Assembly: GCA_030770545.1 (NCBI GenBank)
Contig: CM061093.1
Span: 1,743,501 to 1,807,500, forward strand
Direction: 5' to 3'
DNA: 64,000 bases
From: Macropodus opercularis
Lineage: Eukaryota; Chordata; Actinopteri; Anabantiformes; Osphronemidae
How positions within the stretch are numbered: the stretch's first letter is position 1; every line of letters begins with the position of its first letter. The position numbers were made by a program, and so were the translations under genes. The notes beneath the pieces are model-generated. The model searched no databases, was not told the origin of the DNA, and worked only from the letters and a program-made list of their open reading frames with translations. Below, in pieces: positions 62,536-64,000 of the stretch.

Positions 62536-62655
62536 GCTTACGGCCATACCACCTTCAACGTGCCCGATCTCATTCGAACTCGGAAGCCAAGCAAGGTAGG
62601 GCCTGGCTAGTACTTGGAAGGGAGACCGCCTGGGAATTCCAGGTGCTGTAAGCCT
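62536..62655 (+). rRNA. 5S rRNA
   Basis: C84A, A103T; S. Confidence 0.94.
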
Positions 62656-62786
62656 TTTCTTTTCTCTTTCAACGCAACATTGGGTGATTCTCCATCTTGG
62701 TTACACATATGTCCTTGATGAGCAGATAGTTGTGACAGTCTGACATATAGTCACCTTCAAAAGATATAATGTGGTACAGGTTTGTC

Positions 62787-62906
62787 GCTTACGGCCATAC
62801 CACCTTCAACGTGCCTGATCTCATTCGACCTCGGAAGCCAAGCAAGGTAGGGCCTGGCTAGTACTTGGACGGTAGACCGCCTGGGAATACCAGGTGCTGT
62901 AAGCCT
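62787..62906 (+). rRNA. 5S rRNA
   Basis: C30T, A43C, G87T; L. Confidence 0.94.
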
Positions 62907-63046
62907 TTTCTGTTATTTTTCAACGCAACATTGGGTGATTCTCCTTTTTGGTAACGCAGATGACCTTGATGAAGTAACAGTCGTGACTGTCATGACATTC
63001 TGACGTGTTGTCACCTTCAAATGACGTAATGAGGTAACAATTTCTC

Positions 63047-63166
63047 GCTTACGGCCATTCCACCTTCAACGTGCCCGATCTCATTCGAACTCGGAAGCCA
63101 AGCAAGGTAGGGCCTGGCTTGTACTTGGATGGGAGACCGCCTGGGAATTCCAGGTGCTGTAAGCCT
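63047..63166 (+). rRNA. 5S rRNA
   Basis: A13T, A74T, C84T, A103T; S hybrid. Confidence 0.93.
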
Positions 63167-63297
63167 TTTCTTTTCTCTTTCAACGCAACATTGTGTGATT
63201 CTCCATCTTGGTTACACATATGTCCTTGATGAGCAGATAGTTGTGACAGTCTGACATATAGTCGCCTTCAAAAGACATAATAAGGTAACAATTTGTC

Positions 63298-63417
63298 GCT
63301 TACGGCCATACCATCTTCAACGTGCCCGATCTCATTCGAACTCGGAAGCCAAGCAAGGTAGGGCCTGGCTAGTACTTGGATGGGAGACGGCCTAGGAATA
63401 CCAGGTGCTGTAAGCCT
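63298..63417 (+). rRNA. 5S rRNA
   Basis: C17T, C84T, C92G, G97A; L. Confidence 0.93.
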
Positions 63418-63557
63418 TTTCTGTTATTTTTCAACGCAACATTGGGTGATTCTCATTTTTGGTAACGCAGATGACCTTGATGAAGTAACAGTCGTGACTG
63501 TCATGACATTCTGACGTGTTGTCACCTTGAAATGACGTAATGAGGTAACAATTTCTC

Positions 63558-63620
63558 GCTTACGGCCATACCACCTTCAACGTGCCCGATCTCATTCGAA
63601 CTGGGAAGCCAAGCAAGGTA

Positions 63621-63652
<32 letters not shown>

Positions 63653-63677
63653 TGGGAATACCAGGTGCTGTAAGCCT
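63558..63677 (+). rRNA. 5S rRNA
   Basis: C46G, C84T, G93A; S. Confidence 0.93.
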
Positions 63678-63808
63678 TTTCTTCTCTCTTTCAATGCAAC
63701 ATTGGGTGATTCTCCATCTTGGTTACACATATGTCATTGATGAGTAGATAGTTGTGACAGTCTGACATATAGTCACCTTCAAAAGATATAATGTGGTACA
63801 GGTTTGTC

Positions 63809-63871
63809 GCTTATGGCCATACCACTTTCAACGTGCCTGATCTCATTCAAACTCGGAAGCCAAGCAAGGTA

Positions 63872-63903
<32 letters not shown>

Positions 63904-63928
63904 TGGGAATACCAGGTGCTGTAAGCCT
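63809..63928 (+). rRNA. 5S rRNA
   Basis: C6T, C18T, C30T, G41A, C84T, G93A; its spacer runs off the window end. Confidence 0.92.
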
Positions 63929-64000
63929 TTTCTTTTCTCTTTCAACGCAACATTGTGTGATTCTCCTTTTTGGTAACGCAGATGACCTTGATGAAGTAAC

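Larger units (their letters stand above)
58057..64000 (+). repeat. 5S rDNA tandem array E (23 genes)
   Basis: Array right of LINE copy 4, running off the window in the spacer after gene 63809. It contains a two-unit tandem duplication (59.2-60.1 kb) and a three-unit block repeated at 60.4, 61.1 and, partly, 61.9 kb. Confidence 0.97.

Overview
The window is a vertebrate 5S ribosomal DNA cluster carrying site-specific LINE retrotransposons. I count 152 complete 5S rRNA genes, all on the + strand, in five head-to-tail arrays (1-8996, 15149-29095, 35249-37190, 43367-52003, 58057-64000). Four more 5S genes are each split at the same nucleotide by a ~6 kb non-LTR element. The 5S sequence starts gcttacggcc, ends gtaagcct before a T run, and carries a recognisable box A, intermediate element and box C. 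It differs from the usual vertebrate somatic 5S at many sites. Together with the 5S-specific Mutsu-type LINEs (Tx1 clade) this points to a teleost, most likely zebrafish or a close cyprinid, and to a maternal (oocyte) type 5S locus such as the one described on zebrafish chromosome 4. The species and locus are inferences from known biology, not from a search.

Repeat structure. Units are a 120-bp gene plus a spacer of 140 bp (L; unit 260 bp) or 131 bp (S; unit 251 bp). L spacers carry an acagtc-gt-gactgt inverted repeat. S spacers carry catatgtc...gacatatagtc and usually a TATA-like gatataatg about 20 bp before the gene. Hybrid L/S spacers occur. In the gene entries, variants use 5S numbering (1 = first g of gcttacggcc) against the window consensus with A43 and C84. 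The commonest dimorphisms are A43C and C84T. 'L' or 'S' names the spacer that follows. Several higher-order duplications are visible: a 2,294-bp tandem duplication at 23.1-27.7 kb, a ~5 kb block shared between 16.7-21.5 kb and 44.1-49.2 kb, a ~7 kb block that carries LINE copies 1 and 2, and short tandem blocks at 59-62 kb.

Retrotransposons. Copies 1 (9019-15051), 2 (29118-35150) and 3 (37213-43222) have both ORFs open. ORF1 is an RNA-binding protein with RRM-like regions and two CCHC knuckles. ORF2 has an APE endonuclease, a reverse transcriptase with YADD, and a C-terminal CCHC-like finger. Copy 4 (52026-57958) is frameshifted in both ORFs and looks mosaic: its first half of ORF2 is almost identical to the other copies and the rest is a divergent subfamily. 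All four lie in 5S sense orientation between 5S nucleotides 22 and 23 with no visible target-site duplication, and end in AATAAA plus a short poly(A). Copies 1 and 2 share flanking 5S units, so they derive from one insertion duplicated with its surroundings.

I see no other protein genes, tRNAs, CRISPR arrays or unrelated unique sequence. Everything outside the LINEs is 5S repeat.
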